Source: Algoriphagus algorifonticola
Lineage (GTDB): Bacteria; Bacteroidota; Bacteroidia; Cytophagales; Cyclobacteriaceae
Reading direction: 5' to 3'
DNA length: 64,000 nt
NCBI RefSeq assembly: GCF_007655305.1
Contig: NZ_VLOG01000045.1
Location: 67,096 to 131,095, forward strand
The notes below the pieces were generated by a model. The model did not search any database. It was not told the DNA's origin and saw only the letters and a program-made list of their open reading frames with translations. Positions 32,079-41,222 of this stretch are shown here, piece by piece (position 1 is the stretch's first letter; every line of letters begins with the position of its first letter). Position numbers and translations under genes: made by a program.

Positions 32079-34895
32079 TTAGAATGAAATTCTCAAAGTT
32101 CCTAGGTAAGTTCTTGGCAATGATTCTGTACCAAAGCCGAAACCACCACCACCAAAGCTATTTTGAGTTCCGAATCCGGCACCACTGACTTCAGGATCTA
32201 CATCTGCTTTGAAAAAGTTGATAGGGTTCAACACATTGAATCCAATAGACATGGACTGGATTGCCTTTCCATAGAATTGACTTGGGATCTTATAGGAAAG
32301 GGAGATGTTTCTAATTTTTAGATAATCAGAGCTCTGAACCCATAGACCTGCAAGGTCGAAGAAGTTTCCTCCCACCAAATTCTCAGGAATGACAGTAGAA
32401 GCTCCGGCAAAATAACGAAGCACATCATCCACTGCTACTGTTTGTCCACCATGCTGATAATCACCGGTAGCAAACAAGCTCAAACCTTTGTAATTCACAT
32501 TCAAGGACATTGAACCGAATCTTGGAGCAATTGGAGAACCCAATGCAGCATTAGGGATCACCTCAGTTATGTTATTATTCTCATCCAAAATCGGTCTGTT
32601 ACCTCTAAAGTATCCTAAAGGCTGACCTTCTTTGATGAAAGAACCTAAGAACTGGAAACCTCCCACGTTGAATTCAGGAGCTCCACCTGAGGACAATACT
32701 TCGTTTTGTACTGTATTGTAAGAAGCAGTCACATTTACATTCCAGTCATTAGTTTCCAGAACTACGAAATTGGCTCCGATCTCCCAACCTTTATTTTCGA
32801 TCTCACCGATATTTCTCAACTGGTTGCCTTGACCGAAAGAAGGCGCAAATGGAGCTGAGAACAAGGCATCTTCAGTCAATGCCTGATAGTAAGTAACTTG
32901 GAATTTGATACGGTCTGAGAATAATCCCAAGTCAGCTCCAACTTCTGTAGTGGAAGTTCTTTCTGGCTTCAAAGTAGGGTCACCCGGGTTTCCGAAAGTG
33001 AATGAAGGAGCATTCAAATAGGTGTTGGAATTGATAATTCTATCATTCGCAAATGGTCTAGGGAAATTACCCGCCACACCATAGTTAGCTCGGAACTTGA
33101 TTGTAGAAACAGAATAGTTCGGGAAAGCTTTTCTGAAGAAATCTTCATCAGAAAGATTGTATGCCAAACCTACAGATGGGAAAAATTGAAGTCCAATTTC
33201 ATTACCAAATGCAGTGTTTCCATCTACACGAAGACCTACTTCAGCAAATAGTTTATCTCTAAATCCGATATTCTCTTTTAAGAAGAAACCATAGTTTGTC
33301 ACTGCACTCAAGAAGTCAGTTACATTTTTCTCACCCGCATTATTGATGGAAATAGATCCTTCTGTCACTTCGCTGGCGTTAATCTGGATTTGCTCATCCT
33401 GATTTCTGAAAAACTGACCACCACCAATGGTGAGGAAAGAGAATTTACCTACATTTTCTTCCCAGCTTGCATCAATTTGACCAGTTAAGGAGAAGAAGTT
33501 TCTTTCAAACAAATCAATTGTACCACGGTCAGTAGTTCCTTCAGGAACGAATCCACGCTGAATCAATTGAGCATTGGTGGTGATATCCTGCTGCCTGGTT
33601 GATCTTGCATCAATTCCAAAAAGTGCTCTAGCGGATACTTTTTCAGAGAATTTGAAATCAAATTGCTGAGAGTTGGTAAATCTTCTCACACGCTCAGTGA
33701 TATTGGTCAATTCGATTGTTCTTCGGATTCTTTGAGTGATTGAATCCAACTCATTACGGTTTAAAGTAGTCAGGTCTCCCCATCGCCCTACAGTTTCCAA
33801 GTTACCGAACTCACTAAAGCTACTGTTTGCATTGTAATCTCTGGTAAACTCATTACTGGAGAAACCTGCAGTGGATGAATAAGTGATCCAGTCATTCACT
33901 TTTGCTGAAATACCTCCACGGAAATTTCTTCTTGTTTGACTTAAACCATATCTATAACCCTCATCATCGTAAAGATTTCCGGAGAAAGAGTAAGTGAACT
34001 TGTCATTTCCTCCATCTACTCCCAATCTATAACTTTGCTGCAATCCCGGTCTGAAAATAATATCAGCAGTTTCCTTGAAAAACAGATAATCCTCTGTACC
34101 TACCTGAGAACCGATTTGAGTTTCAAAATTTACTCTGGCAGCCCCGGCAGTACCTTTTTTGGTAAAGATTTGAATCACACCATTCGCAGCATCCGCACCA
34201 TATAAAGTAGTGGCAGCACCACCTTTCACATATTCAATACTTTCGATATTTTCCACTGGAATATCTGCGATCGCAGAACTTTGCGCACCACCTGTTCCCA
34301 ATGATAATTGTGCAGCTGAGTTTAGGTTATCCACTCTGACACCGTCCACATAGATAACAGGAGTAGTACCCACAGCTGCAGAAATAGGTCCTCTTGAGCG
34401 GATCAAGGAGGCTGTTCCCGGCTGGCCAGAACCCAATCTTACCTGGGCATTTGGCATATTGGCTCTTAGAATTTGATCCAACTGCACGACAGGCATTTTA
34501 CTGATTTTATCTTCACCCATCTGATCCACAGTAGTTGAAAGTCTTCTTTTCTCAACCCCTGCACCCTGACCGGTGATCACAATCTCCTCCAATGCTTTCA
34601 CATCAGACTCCATTACCACATTAATCACAGTCTTATTTTCAACAAGAACTTCCTTGGTACGAAGTCCAACAAAGCTGAAAACCAAAACTGCATCGCTACC
34701 TGGTACTGAAAGACTGTAGTTACCATCCAAATCGGTAACCGTCCCTTGAGTAGTACCTTTTACTACTACGCTTAATCCCGGAATCCCCGCGGGATCCTCT
34801 TTACTTGTCACTTTTCCCGTGACAGTCCTTGATTGGGCCCAGACTAATGATGCATTCATCATCAGCAGGACAAAACCCAGTAAAACTCTTCTCAT
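32079..34895 (-). CDS. SusC/RagA-family TonB-dependent outer-membrane transporter
   Basis: A 938-residue receptor with signal peptide MRRVLLGFVLLMMNASLVWA, carboxypeptidase-regulatory-like domain (TVTGKVTSKEDPAGIPGLSVVVKGTTQGTVTDLDGNYSL), plug with TPVIYVDGVRVDN and ENIESIEYVKGGAATTLYGADAANGVIQIFTKKG, and a C-terminal barrel ending SFGGGG... YLGTLRISF. It is about 130 residues shorter than the other SusC here, mainly in barrel loops. It is first in a two-gene operon with the SusD-like gene. Substrate unknown; the long AT-rich upstream region (34896-35457) holds the promoter and no gene. Confidence 0.97.
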   Translation of the reverse strand: MRRVLLGFVLLMMNASLVWAQSRTVTGKVTSKEDPAGIPGLSVVVKGTTQGTVTDLDGNYSLSVPGSDAVLVFSFVGLRTKEVLVENKTVINVVMESDVKALEEIVITGQGAGVEKRRLSTTVDQMGEDKISKMPVVQLDQILRANMPNAQVRLGSGQPGTASLIRSRGPISAAVGTTPVIYVDGVRVDNLNSAAQLSLGTGGAQSSAIADIPVENIESIEYVKGGAATTLYGADAANGVIQIFTKKGTAGAARVNFETQIGSQVGTEDYLFFKETADIIFRPGLQQSYRLGVDGGNDKFTYSFSGNLYDDEGYRYGLSQTRRNFRGGISAKVNDWITYSSTAGFSSNEFTRDYNANSSFSEFGNLETVGRWGDLTTLNRNELDSITQRIRRTIELTNITERVRRFTNSQQFDFKFSEKVSARALFGIDARSTRQQDITTNAQLIQRGFVPEGTTDRGTIDLFERNFFSLTGQIDASWEENVGKFSFLTIGGGQFFRNQDEQIQINASEVTEGSISINNAGEKNVTDFLSAVTNYGFFLKENIGFRDKLFAEVGLRVDGNTAFGNEIGLQFFPSVGLAYNLSDEDFFRKAFPNYSVSTIKFRANYGVAGNFPRPFANDRIINSNTYLNAPSFTFGNPGDPTLKPERTSTTEVGADLGLFSDRIKFQVTYYQALTEDALFSAPFAPSFGQGNQLRNIGEIENKGWEIGANFVVLETNDWNVNVTASYNTVQNEVLSSGGAPEFNVGGFQFLGSFIKEGQPLGYFRGNRPILDENNNITEVIPNAALGSPIAPRFGSMSLNVNYKGLSLFATGDYQHGGQTVAVDDVLRYFAGASTVIPENLVGGNFFDLAGLWVQSSDYLKIRNISLSYKIPSQFYGKAIQSMSIGFNVLNPINFFKADVDPEVSGAGFGTQNSFGGGGFGFGTESLPRTYLGTLRISF

Positions 34896-35457
34896 AGGTT
34901 GATTATTTAGTTAATTCAAAAGCCTAAAATGATGAGTATTTACTAGACATAAAAATTGAAAAAAGTCCAAATTGCGTCATTTTAAAGAATAAAATTTGGC
35001 TTTAATGTTAAAAATCCAAATTACCTATATTTTAAACCATGCTATTAAAATTTAATAGAATAATAGTTAATAGTATACTATTCAATTTAGTTTATTATTC
35101 TCCATTTCCCGATTAAAACTGAATGATCTTCTGATTCTTTAAAAAATACTATTTATTTTAAATTTTGAATTTGGGATAATCGCGGTATTTTATTCTGAAT
35201 TACTTGAAATAAATCTTTTATTACAGAATTAAATTCCACGCATTCATTTCAAGCCTGCTATAAAAACTAATTTTAATTTGGAAAAACTTATAATTAAAGA
35301 AATAATATTTTATTTTCTATTTTTCTATTCACTGAGAGGTTTTATATAATTATTCTAATTATAGATATCACTTTTTAAATTTTAAAAAAACAGACTTCTA
35401 ATTTTCGTAACTCAAAATTTAGCCTACCTCAACTCCAACATTTACCAAACACCCAAC
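34896..35457. other. AT-rich intergenic region without genes
   Basis: 562 bases of very AT-rich DNA lie between the susC-like gene and the gene ending at 35458. I see no tRNA, riboswitch or coding frame. It must contain the susC-like promoter, but I could not place a clean TTTG / TAnnTTTG pair on the minus strand. Confidence 0.5.
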
Positions 35458-36000
35458 TCAATCCTTCCCTCCACTACCTTTGAACTGGTCTTCTTTATAA
35501 GCAAAAAGGACATTGAAACTGGTCAAGGAACCGTAAAAACGAGTGATGTATTGTTGCAAATGAACCCGATCCTCATCATCCAACTTGGGGTGATTGTTGA
35601 TATTCTGCTCTAGGACCCTAAGCTTTTCTCTTACCATCACAATCTTATGAAAAAATGTGTCCATAGAAATTTCCTTTTCCTGAAGGCTTGCGTCACCTGG
35701 GTTTAGTGTAATCGATCCTCCGATCCATTTCCCTCCCAAAGGGACAATAGGGGCACGTTCGGAGGTTTGGATTAAAGCCTCCCGAATGGCTTTCTCTACA
35801 TCCTTTTGTGTCAACATGGGGAAATCCGGTTTTTTCGCTTCTTCAATTTCAAAGCCCTCGTAATCCATCGCTAGGGTTTTTACTTCCTCTGTATCATAAA
35901 AGTAGATTTTGTAATAAGTTGCATCTGCTGATACAATCATTCCAGAACCAAATTTAGGATGACGTAATCTGCTGCCTGGGGCTAGTTCACTTGCTGACAT
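35458..36000 (-). CDS. Conserved-type hypothetical with N-terminal UvrD-C/Tudor-like strand domain
   Basis: From ATG 36000 (MSASELAPGSRLRHPKFGSGMIVS) the product is 180 residues. The first ~55 residues (GSRLRHPKFGSGMIVSADATYYKIYFYDTEEVKTLA) resemble the small beta barrel at the C-terminus of UvrD/PcrA helicases. The rest is helical (IREALIQTSE ... VMVREKLRVLEQNINNH). Such proteins are found across Bacteroidota with no assigned function. The longer frame to 36033 is less likely. It is soluble and has no obvious operon partner. Confidence 0.75.
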   Translation of the reverse strand: MSASELAPGSRLRHPKFGSGMIVSADATYYKIYFYDTEEVKTLAMDYEGFEIEEAKKPDFPMLTQKDVEKAIREALIQTSERAPIVPLGGKWIGGSITLNPGDASLQEKEISMDTFFHKIVMVREKLRVLEQNINNHPKLDDEDRVHLQQYITRFYGSLTSFNVLFAYKEDQFKGSGGKD

Positions 36001-36441
36001 AATTTTTAAAATAGTTAAATTCAGTAATACCAAAATAGGAAAAAATTAATCTGGTTTTCCGTAATCATGACTTCTTCCATAATTTCTTTTGCCCATTAGT
36101 AAGTGCATGGAAGACCGTGGATCGAAGCTTGCAGATTCGATCTTAAATACTGATTAGACACGGGTATTCATTCTTATTGGAAAATAGGCAGTATTACATC
36201 TAAATTAAATTGTATATGGATATCCGCTTTCTTACCAGTATTGACAAAAATATGGCTTATTGTCTGCTGAAAGGATCAAAATCCGGTGCTTCGGTCATCG
36301 GTCTTCCAACCTGTCAAGCAAGGAAAATAAGGCAACTGGCATGATTGCGGATAATCAGAAAATTGTATTCAGCCTCAGGAACAAAATGTGTAACATTCAT
36401 TATTTGAATTCATCCAGTAAATACTTACTCCAAACAGCACC
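36001..36441. other. Intergenic region without a supported gene
   Basis: 441 bases without a convincing gene. ATCGAAGC...GATTCGAT (about 36120-36141) can form a small hairpin. An open frame at 36260-36445 has no protein-like pattern. The promoter of the DoxX-like gene probably lies near the right end. Confidence 0.4.
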
Positions 36442-37065
36442 ATGAAATTATTGTCAGAAAAAGCAATTGTACAACTATTGGCCATATTTCTAGGTTTTAC
36501 TTTCTTTGGTGCGGGAATGGCCAAACTTTATAATGAGCACTCCTATTTTGGTTGGATAGGTCCTGTATGGCTGATAGAAAGGCTGGAAGAGTATTCTCTG
36601 GGGCTTTATGCAAAATTCATAGCCTTATCACAGGTATTGATAGGTTATCTACTCCTCACAACTCGATTTAAACTTTTGGGAAGTGTCATGATGGTGCCCA
36701 TGATCCTCAATATTTTGATGGTCACTATTTCCCAACAATGGCGAGGTACTCCCTTCGTTTTAGCTGTCTTATTGGTTTTTAACTTGATCATTCTTTGGCA
36801 TTACAGAAGTTTTTTCCCCCCGCTTTTAAATGAGAGCCTGGAAAACGTAAAATCAAACCCTACATCCTTAAAATCCTCATTGGGTCATTTAGTCTGGTTG
36901 AGCGGTCTTAGCCTACAGTTCCTTTCAATCGCCATCTCCTATTATTCACTTCGCTTTGCTTTCTTGATTTCATTTGCTGGCTTATCCATTTCTATACTCA
37001 GCTTTTTGGTGGATAAAAAAATAAATCTCCGTAACTTAAAATATGCCAAACAAACAAAATCATGA
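36442..37065 (+). CDS. DoxX-like integral membrane protein
   Basis: A 207-residue membrane protein with about five hydrophobic helices. The N-terminal region (LLAIFLGFTFFGAGMAKLYNEHSYFGWIGPVWL) resembles DoxX-type proteins, which have a G-x-x-K-L-x-helix. Later helices are VLIGYLLLTT, PFVLAVLLVFNLIILWHYR and two more near the C-terminus. DoxX-like proteins are small quinone- or redox-linked membrane subunits or of unknown role. It overlaps the VOC gene by ATGA (37062-37065), so the two are coupled. Confidence 0.7.
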   Translation: MKLLSEKAIVQLLAIFLGFTFFGAGMAKLYNEHSYFGWIGPVWLIERLEEYSLGLYAKFIALSQVLIGYLLLTTRFKLLGSVMMVPMILNILMVTISQQWRGTPFVLAVLLVFNLIILWHYRSFFPPLLNESLENVKSNPTSLKSSLGHLVWLSGLSLQFLSIAISYYSLRFAFLISFAGLSISILSFLVDKKINLRNLKYAKQTKS

Positions 37066-37493
37066 TCATTTACCCACACCTAAGCTTCGATGGCAAGGCT
37101 GAAGAGGCTTTTACCTTTTATCAATCGGTACTCGGAGGAAACTTTGAAAGTGGTTTCCATTATTTTGAAGATATACCCGGAGCCCAAATCCCAGAGGAGG
37201 AAAAAAGGAGAATCATGCATGTGAATTTGATTTTCTCACCTGACCAACAAATCATGGGCAGTGATAGTATGCCCAGTGCAGGTCATCAAATTCATATGGG
37301 AAACAATAACCATATTTCTTTAGGAGTAGACAGCAAGCAACAGGGTAAAGAATTTTTTGAAAAGCTTTCTGAAGGCGGAGAAATTGAGTCCCCCTATCAA
37401 AAGATGTTTTGGAATGCTTATTTCGCAAGTTTTAAAGACAAATTTGGGGTGAGCTGGATGATCAACTATAACTTGAAAGAAAACGAAGAATAA
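37062..37493 (+). CDS. VOC-superfamily protein, PhnB/3-demethylubiquinone type
   Basis: A 143-residue single VOC (glyoxalase/bleomycin-resistance fold) protein. It has PHLSFDGKAEEAFTFYQSVLGGNFES at the N-terminus, MHVNLIFSPDQQIMGSDSMP in the middle and HISLGVDSKQQGKEFFEKLSEGGEIESPYQKMFWNAYFASFKDKFGVSWMINY at the end, the PhnB-like pattern. The substrate is unknown. It overlaps the DoxX-like gene by 4 bases. Confidence 0.9.
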   Translation: MIIYPHLSFDGKAEEAFTFYQSVLGGNFESGFHYFEDIPGAQIPEEEKRRIMHVNLIFSPDQQIMGSDSMPSAGHQIHMGNNNHISLGVDSKQQGKEFFEKLSEGGEIESPYQKMFWNAYFASFKDKFGVSWMINYNLKENEE

Positions 37494-37572
37494 ATCTTTT
37501 TTCTACATTTAAAAAGAATGGGCTGAGAATCAACTGAGTACTTCCTTTGTGATCAAAGAACTCTTCTGGGTA

Positions 37573-37602
37573 TTGGAATCAGTAAATTTTACCGTACCTT
37601 TG
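37573..37602 (+). promoter_or_regulatory. Promoter of the SRP RNA
   Basis: TTG (37573-37575) followed after 19 bases by TACCTTTG (37595-37602), an exact TAnnTTTG match, directly upstream of the RNA. Confidence 0.8.
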
Positions 37603-37603
37603 T

Positions 37604-37695
37604 GGCCTAGCGGCACGACCAGCTCCTGCTGAATCCCCCAGGTCCGGAAGGAAGCAAGGGTAGGCGGTTGTAGCGGTGCGATGCCGCTTCTTTTT
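37604..37695 (+). ncRNA. ffs: Signal recognition particle RNA, small bacterial type (4.5S)
   Basis: The conserved SRP domain IV core is present: TCCCCCAGGTCCGGAAGG followed by AAGCAAGGGTA, containing the GGAA tetraloop and both internal loops that bind Ffh. Flanking arms (GCGGCACGACC on the left, GGTTGTAGCGGTGC on the right) pair to form the long stem. A T-run follows CCGCTTC at the 3' end. Boundaries are estimated to within several bases. Confidence 0.93.
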
Positions 37696-37983
37696 TTGTT
37701 TTATTTTCGAACCTTTCATTTTTAAGGTTCCGTATGCTGATTAATCTTTTAACTTTGTCAAGTAGAATAACTTCACATCTATTTCACAAATTCAATAATC
37801 AAGAAAACCTATTCCTCGGGAAGTAAGTATGAAAAAGGTTTTACCATTTCGGTAAAATCTATTTGCTACGATTTTCCCATTAACCTAAAATTCAAACCTA
37901 AACTCATGAAATGTCCCAAAACGACTTCTTGAAATATGAAGCTTGCTTTGGAACAGTTCAAAAACCCTTAAAATTACAACCCT

Positions 37984-38643
37984 ATGAAATTCTTTATTGA
38001 TACTGCCAATTTGGATGAAATCCGCGAAGCCTATGATTTGGGCGTTTTAGATGGAGTAACAACCAACCCTTCTCTCATGGCAAAAGAAGGAATAAGCGGA
38101 GACGCCAATGTAAAGGCTCACTATAAGGCCATCTGCGATATTGTAGATGATAAAGTGAGTGCTGAAGTCATTGCTACTGATTTTGATGGCATGATTAAAG
38201 AAGGAAAAGAATTGGCCAAAATTGATGATAAGATTGTGGTGAAAATCCCCATGATCAAGGAGGGCGTTAAAGCGATCAAATATTTCCACAGTGAAGGAAT
38301 CCGTACAAACTGTACTTTGATTTTCTCTTCAGGCCAAGCTTTGCTGGCGGCAAAAGCCGGAGCTACCTATGTTTCCCCATTTATAGGGCGTTTGGATGAC
38401 ATCTCTTTTGACGGATTGGAGTTGATCGAGCAGATTGTACATATTTTCCAGACTTATGGCTTTGCAACAGAAGTACTTGCAGCTTCAGTAAGACATAGCA
38501 TGCATTTAATCAAATGTGCCGAAATAGGAGCAGACGTAGTTACATGCCCATTGAAAGTAATTACCGGCTTGTTGAAACATCCACTTACAGATTCAGGACT
38601 AGCACAGTTTTTGGCAGATCATGCCAAAGCAGCAGGTAAATAA
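37984..38643 (+). CDS. tal: Transaldolase, TalC/fructose-6-phosphate aldolase-like
   Basis: The 219-residue (beta/alpha)8 enzyme transfers a dihydroxyacetone unit between sugar phosphates in the pentose-phosphate pathway. It opens [16 protein letters not shown], has [14 protein letters not shown] (about 24-37), [15 protein letters not shown] with the Schiff-base lysine in the K-(I/V)-P strand (near residue 87), [31 protein letters not shown] and a C-terminal [21 protein letters not shown]. The short length and motifs fit the type 3 transaldolase / FSA subfamily; sequence alone does not settle between them. A GGAAGGAGG/CCTCCTTCC stem (38654-38678) follows. Confidence 0.95.
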   Translation: MKFFIDTANLDEIREAYDLGVLDGVTTNPSLMAKEGISGDANVKAHYKAICDIVDDKVSAEVIATDFDGMIKEGKELAKIDDKIVVKIPMIKEGVKAIKYFHSEGIRTNCTLIFSSGQALLAAKAGATYVSPFIGRLDDISFDGLELIEQIVHIFQTYGFATEVLAASVRHSMHLIKCAEIGADVVTCPLKVITGLLKHPLTDSGLAQFLADHAKAAGK

Positions 38644-38653
38644 GCAAATTCAA

Positions 38654-38678
38654 GGAAGGAGGTTAATCTCCTCCTTCC
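38654..38678. terminator. Possible terminator/attenuator after the transaldolase gene
   Basis: GGAAGGAGG and CCTCCTTCC form a perfect 9-bp stem with a 7-base loop. The T-run that would normally follow is weak, so partial read-through is likely. Confidence 0.45.
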
Positions 38679-38693
38679 CTACTTATACAAAAT

Positions 38694-38897
38694 ATGTATA
38701 TCATTAAAGTAAAGGGAAAAGCAAAGATTCCTGACTACATCCAAATCAGAGACGAAAATTTCGTGTTGGTAGCTTATTTTAGAGCAGATAGACCCATGAA
38801 AAACATTGAGAAATTTGGATTGGAGGGGAAAGAAGAAGAGTTGGCAGCGCTGATTGAGCAACTGCCTTTTGGAAAATTGCAAAAACTGGAATTATAA
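38694..38897 (+). CDS. Small conserved-type hypothetical, 67 aa
   Basis: The 67-residue product alternates strand and turn (MYIIKVKGKAKIPDYIQIRDENFVLVAYFRA) then a helix (KEEELAALIEQL). The stop ends 1 base before the ABC ATPase ATG, so they are coupled, which supports a real gene. It has no signal peptide and no known family. A role with the FtsE-like ATPase is an inference from position only. Confidence 0.65.
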   Translation: MYIIKVKGKAKIPDYIQIRDENFVLVAYFRADRPMKNIEKFGLEGKEEELAALIEQLPFGKLQKLEL

Positions 38898-38898
38898 T

Positions 38899-39609
38899 AT
38901 GGATTTTAGCACGCAGCCTGTACTGCAGGTAGAGAAAGCTACTATTTTTCAGGGTATTGATCCTGTCCTCACTGATGTGAGTTTTTCTGTGGAGCAACAT
39001 GAATTTGTTTTTTTGATTGGGCAAACAGGAAGTGGAAAGAGCTCCTTATTAAAAACCCTCTATGCAGACTTGGCCCTTAAAAGCGGAAAAGTGGAAATAG
39101 CCGGTTTTGATCTGACCAAGGTTAAAACATCCGAAATTCCTTTTTTAAGAAGAAAACTAGGGATTATCTTCCAGGATTTTCAGCTATTCAATGATAGAAG
39201 CGTAGCAGAAAATCTAGACTTTGTCATGAAAGCAACTGGCTGGAAAGACAAAGTAAAAATCAAGGAGCGAATGGCCGAAGTCCTGATTCTCGTAGGTCTC
39301 AACAATGCTTCCTCCAAGATGCCCCACCAACTTTCGGGTGGAGAGCAACAAAGGGTAGTGATTGCGAGAGCTTTGTTAAATGAGCCTTCGATACTGCTAG
39401 CTGATGAACCAACAGGAAACTTAGATCCGGATGTAGCGGATGGGATATTCAAACTTTTTCAAGAGATCAATAAAAAAGGCACTGCAATCCTCATGGCAAC
39501 CCATAACCATGAATTGCTTCGTAAATATCCTTATAGAGTTTTAAAATGCGAGGGAGGAAAGTTACTGGATAGCCAAACCCATAATGTCTCCTTCGGGACA
39601 TCGTATTGA
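38899..39609 (+). CDS. ftsE: FtsE-like ABC transporter ATP-binding protein
   Basis: An ABC ATPase of about 236 residues from ATG 38899 (MDFSTQPVLQVEKATIF). It has the Walker A GQTGSGKSSLLKT (about 37-49), a Q-loop at GIIFQDFQLFNDR, the signature LSGGEQQRVVIARAL, Walker B ILLADEPTGNLDP and the H-loop ATHNHELL. The upstream TTG/ATG extension from 38854 is rejected because it lies inside the previous gene. The compact ~220-residue form fits FtsE, which works with FtsX in cell division, but no ftsX is adjacent, so a LolD-like role remains possible. Confidence 0.85.
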   Translation: MDFSTQPVLQVEKATIFQGIDPVLTDVSFSVEQHEFVFLIGQTGSGKSSLLKTLYADLALKSGKVEIAGFDLTKVKTSEIPFLRRKLGIIFQDFQLFNDRSVAENLDFVMKATGWKDKVKIKERMAEVLILVGLNNASSKMPHQLSGGEQQRVVIARALLNEPSILLADEPTGNLDPDVADGIFKLFQEINKKGTAILMATHNHELLRKYPYRVLKCEGGKLLDSQTHNVSFGTSY

Positions 39610-39666
39610 TTTAGAGCGCTAAGGAAAAACATCTTAACGAATCCCTCGTTAATTTTGCACAACCAA

Positions 39667-41064
39667 ATGATTATGAGACTACGAAAAATTTTCCCTTTTT
39701 TCCTTCTAGGCTTGATGACCATTTCTTTTTGGTCATGTAAGGATGATGAAGATACCTTGCCGGAAGTGGCTCCGAATTCCAATGAAGCAGTGAATCGCTG
39801 GATCAAAGAAGTTATGGACCAAGTATATTACTGGCTGGAAGACATGAAAACTCCTATAGCTGAGACATCTGACCCGGAAGATTATTTTGAATCCTTGCTA
39901 TTCAGACCTACTGATAGATTTTCAGTAATTTTTCCTGATTACGAAGAATTAATCAATTCATTGAATGGAATCACCCTAGAAGCGGGATATGAGTTTATAC
40001 TCTTTCGGGAAAGTCAAAACTCAGACAATGTCATCGCAGAAATCACTTACGTTAAAAAAAATAGCCCTGCTTCCTCAGCTGGCTTGAAAAGAGGTGATAT
40101 CATTAGAACCATCAATGGTCAACAAATGACCGTCAATAATTTTAGAGAAGTGATTGGGGCGATATCATCCCAACATACCATTACTTACCTGAGATTTAAC
40201 GAAACCAGTCAGGCTTTTGAAAATCAGGGGCAATTAGAACTCAACACCATACAGTTAGCTGAAAACCCTAATTTTCTTGATACTATTTATACTATAAATA
40301 ATCAAAAAATCGGGTATGTGGTTTATCACTTCTTTGCCCCGGGACCGGGAAATAATAGTACAGCCTATGACCAGGAGACAGATGCAATCTTTGCCAAATT
40401 TAAGGCTGAAGGAATCAATCATTTAATCGTAGACTTTCGGTATAATGGAGGTGGATTTGTTTCCTCTGCTGTCAATCTTGCCAGCTTGATTGCTCCGGGG
40501 GTCGGCTCTACTGATATTTTCTCCAAGACCAAATACAATAGTTTTCTAAGCGGATTTGATGATTTTAAAAATGTCAGAACACCTTTTAGAGCAAAAACTC
40601 AGAATCTTGGTAATATTCTTACAGGAAATAGAGTGTACATCCTAACATCTTCCAGAACAGCATCTGCATCTGAATTAATCATCAATGGATTAAGACCTTA
40701 TATGAATGTCTTTCTGATAGGAGATGTCACTACCGGTAAAAATGTTGGATCGATTCCATTTGATGACGAAGACAATCCGGAAAACCCTTATGGTATTCTT
40801 CCTATTGTAACGCAAAGTTTCAATAGTCAAGATCAATCTGACTATTCCAACGGGTTCACTCCCAATATCACAGCTAAAGAAATAGACGAAAGACTCAGAC
40901 CTTTCGGCGATATCAATGAGCTTCTTCTTCGAACAGCTATTGCACAAATTACAGGCAATCCACCTTCCGGAAAATTTCAAAAGCTTGACCGACAGGACCT
41001 TGGAAGCACACTGGATCGAAAAGTCAGGGCAGGGACCATGATCGAAAAATTTGAAATGAAATAA
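39667..41064 (+). CDS. S41-family C-terminal-processing peptidase, lipoprotein
   Basis: The 465-residue product is probably a lipoprotein: lipobox FLLGLMTISFWSC near residues 10-23. A PDZ domain (KKNSPASSAGLKRGDIIRTINGQQMTVNNF) precedes the S41 catalytic core. The core has VDFRYNGGGFVSSAVNLASLI, the nucleophile region SRTASASELIINGL and the lysine about 25 residues later in GDVTTGKNVGS, the Ser-Lys dyad. The upstream TTG at 39655 lies inside a TAATTTTG box (39650-39657), so the ATG at 39667 (or 39673) is the start. The enzyme degrades or trims periplasmic/outer-membrane proteins. Confidence 0.93.
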   Translation: MIMRLRKIFPFFLLGLMTISFWSCKDDEDTLPEVAPNSNEAVNRWIKEVMDQVYYWLEDMKTPIAETSDPEDYFESLLFRPTDRFSVIFPDYEELINSLNGITLEAGYEFILFRESQNSDNVIAEITYVKKNSPASSAGLKRGDIIRTINGQQMTVNNFREVIGAISSQHTITYLRFNETSQAFENQGQLELNTIQLAENPNFLDTIYTINNQKIGYVVYHFFAPGPGNNSTAYDQETDAIFAKFKAEGINHLIVDFRYNGGGFVSSAVNLASLIAPGVGSTDIFSKTKYNSFLSGFDDFKNVRTPFRAKTQNLGNILTGNRVYILTSSRTASASELIINGLRPYMNVFLIGDVTTGKNVGSIPFDDEDNPENPYGILPIVTQSFNSQDQSDYSNGFTPNITAKEIDERLRPFGDINELLLRTAIAQITGNPPSGKFQKLDRQDLGSTLDRKVRAGTMIEKFEMK

Positions 41065-41071
41065 TTGTATT

Positions 41072-41103
41072 TAAGCCTCAAAAAATTGAGGCTTATTTTT
41101 TTT
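41072..41103 (+). terminator. Terminator after the S41 peptidase gene
   Basis: TAAGCCTCAA/TTGAGGCTTA stem with a T-run. It separates the S41 and S8 genes into different transcripts. Confidence 0.85.
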
Positions 41104-41222
41104 GGGCAAATTTTTCAAATTTTCATTAGGAATATTTTGCTTTTAGCCCCATATTAAAACCGTTTATTCGTTATAAACACCACTAATCCCTAAATTATTT
41201 TATTCAAACAATCAAAAGCAAA

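Noticed and set aside
36260-36445. 61-residue frame before the DoxX-like gene
   Set aside because: No start context, no family pattern, and composition like intergenic DNA.
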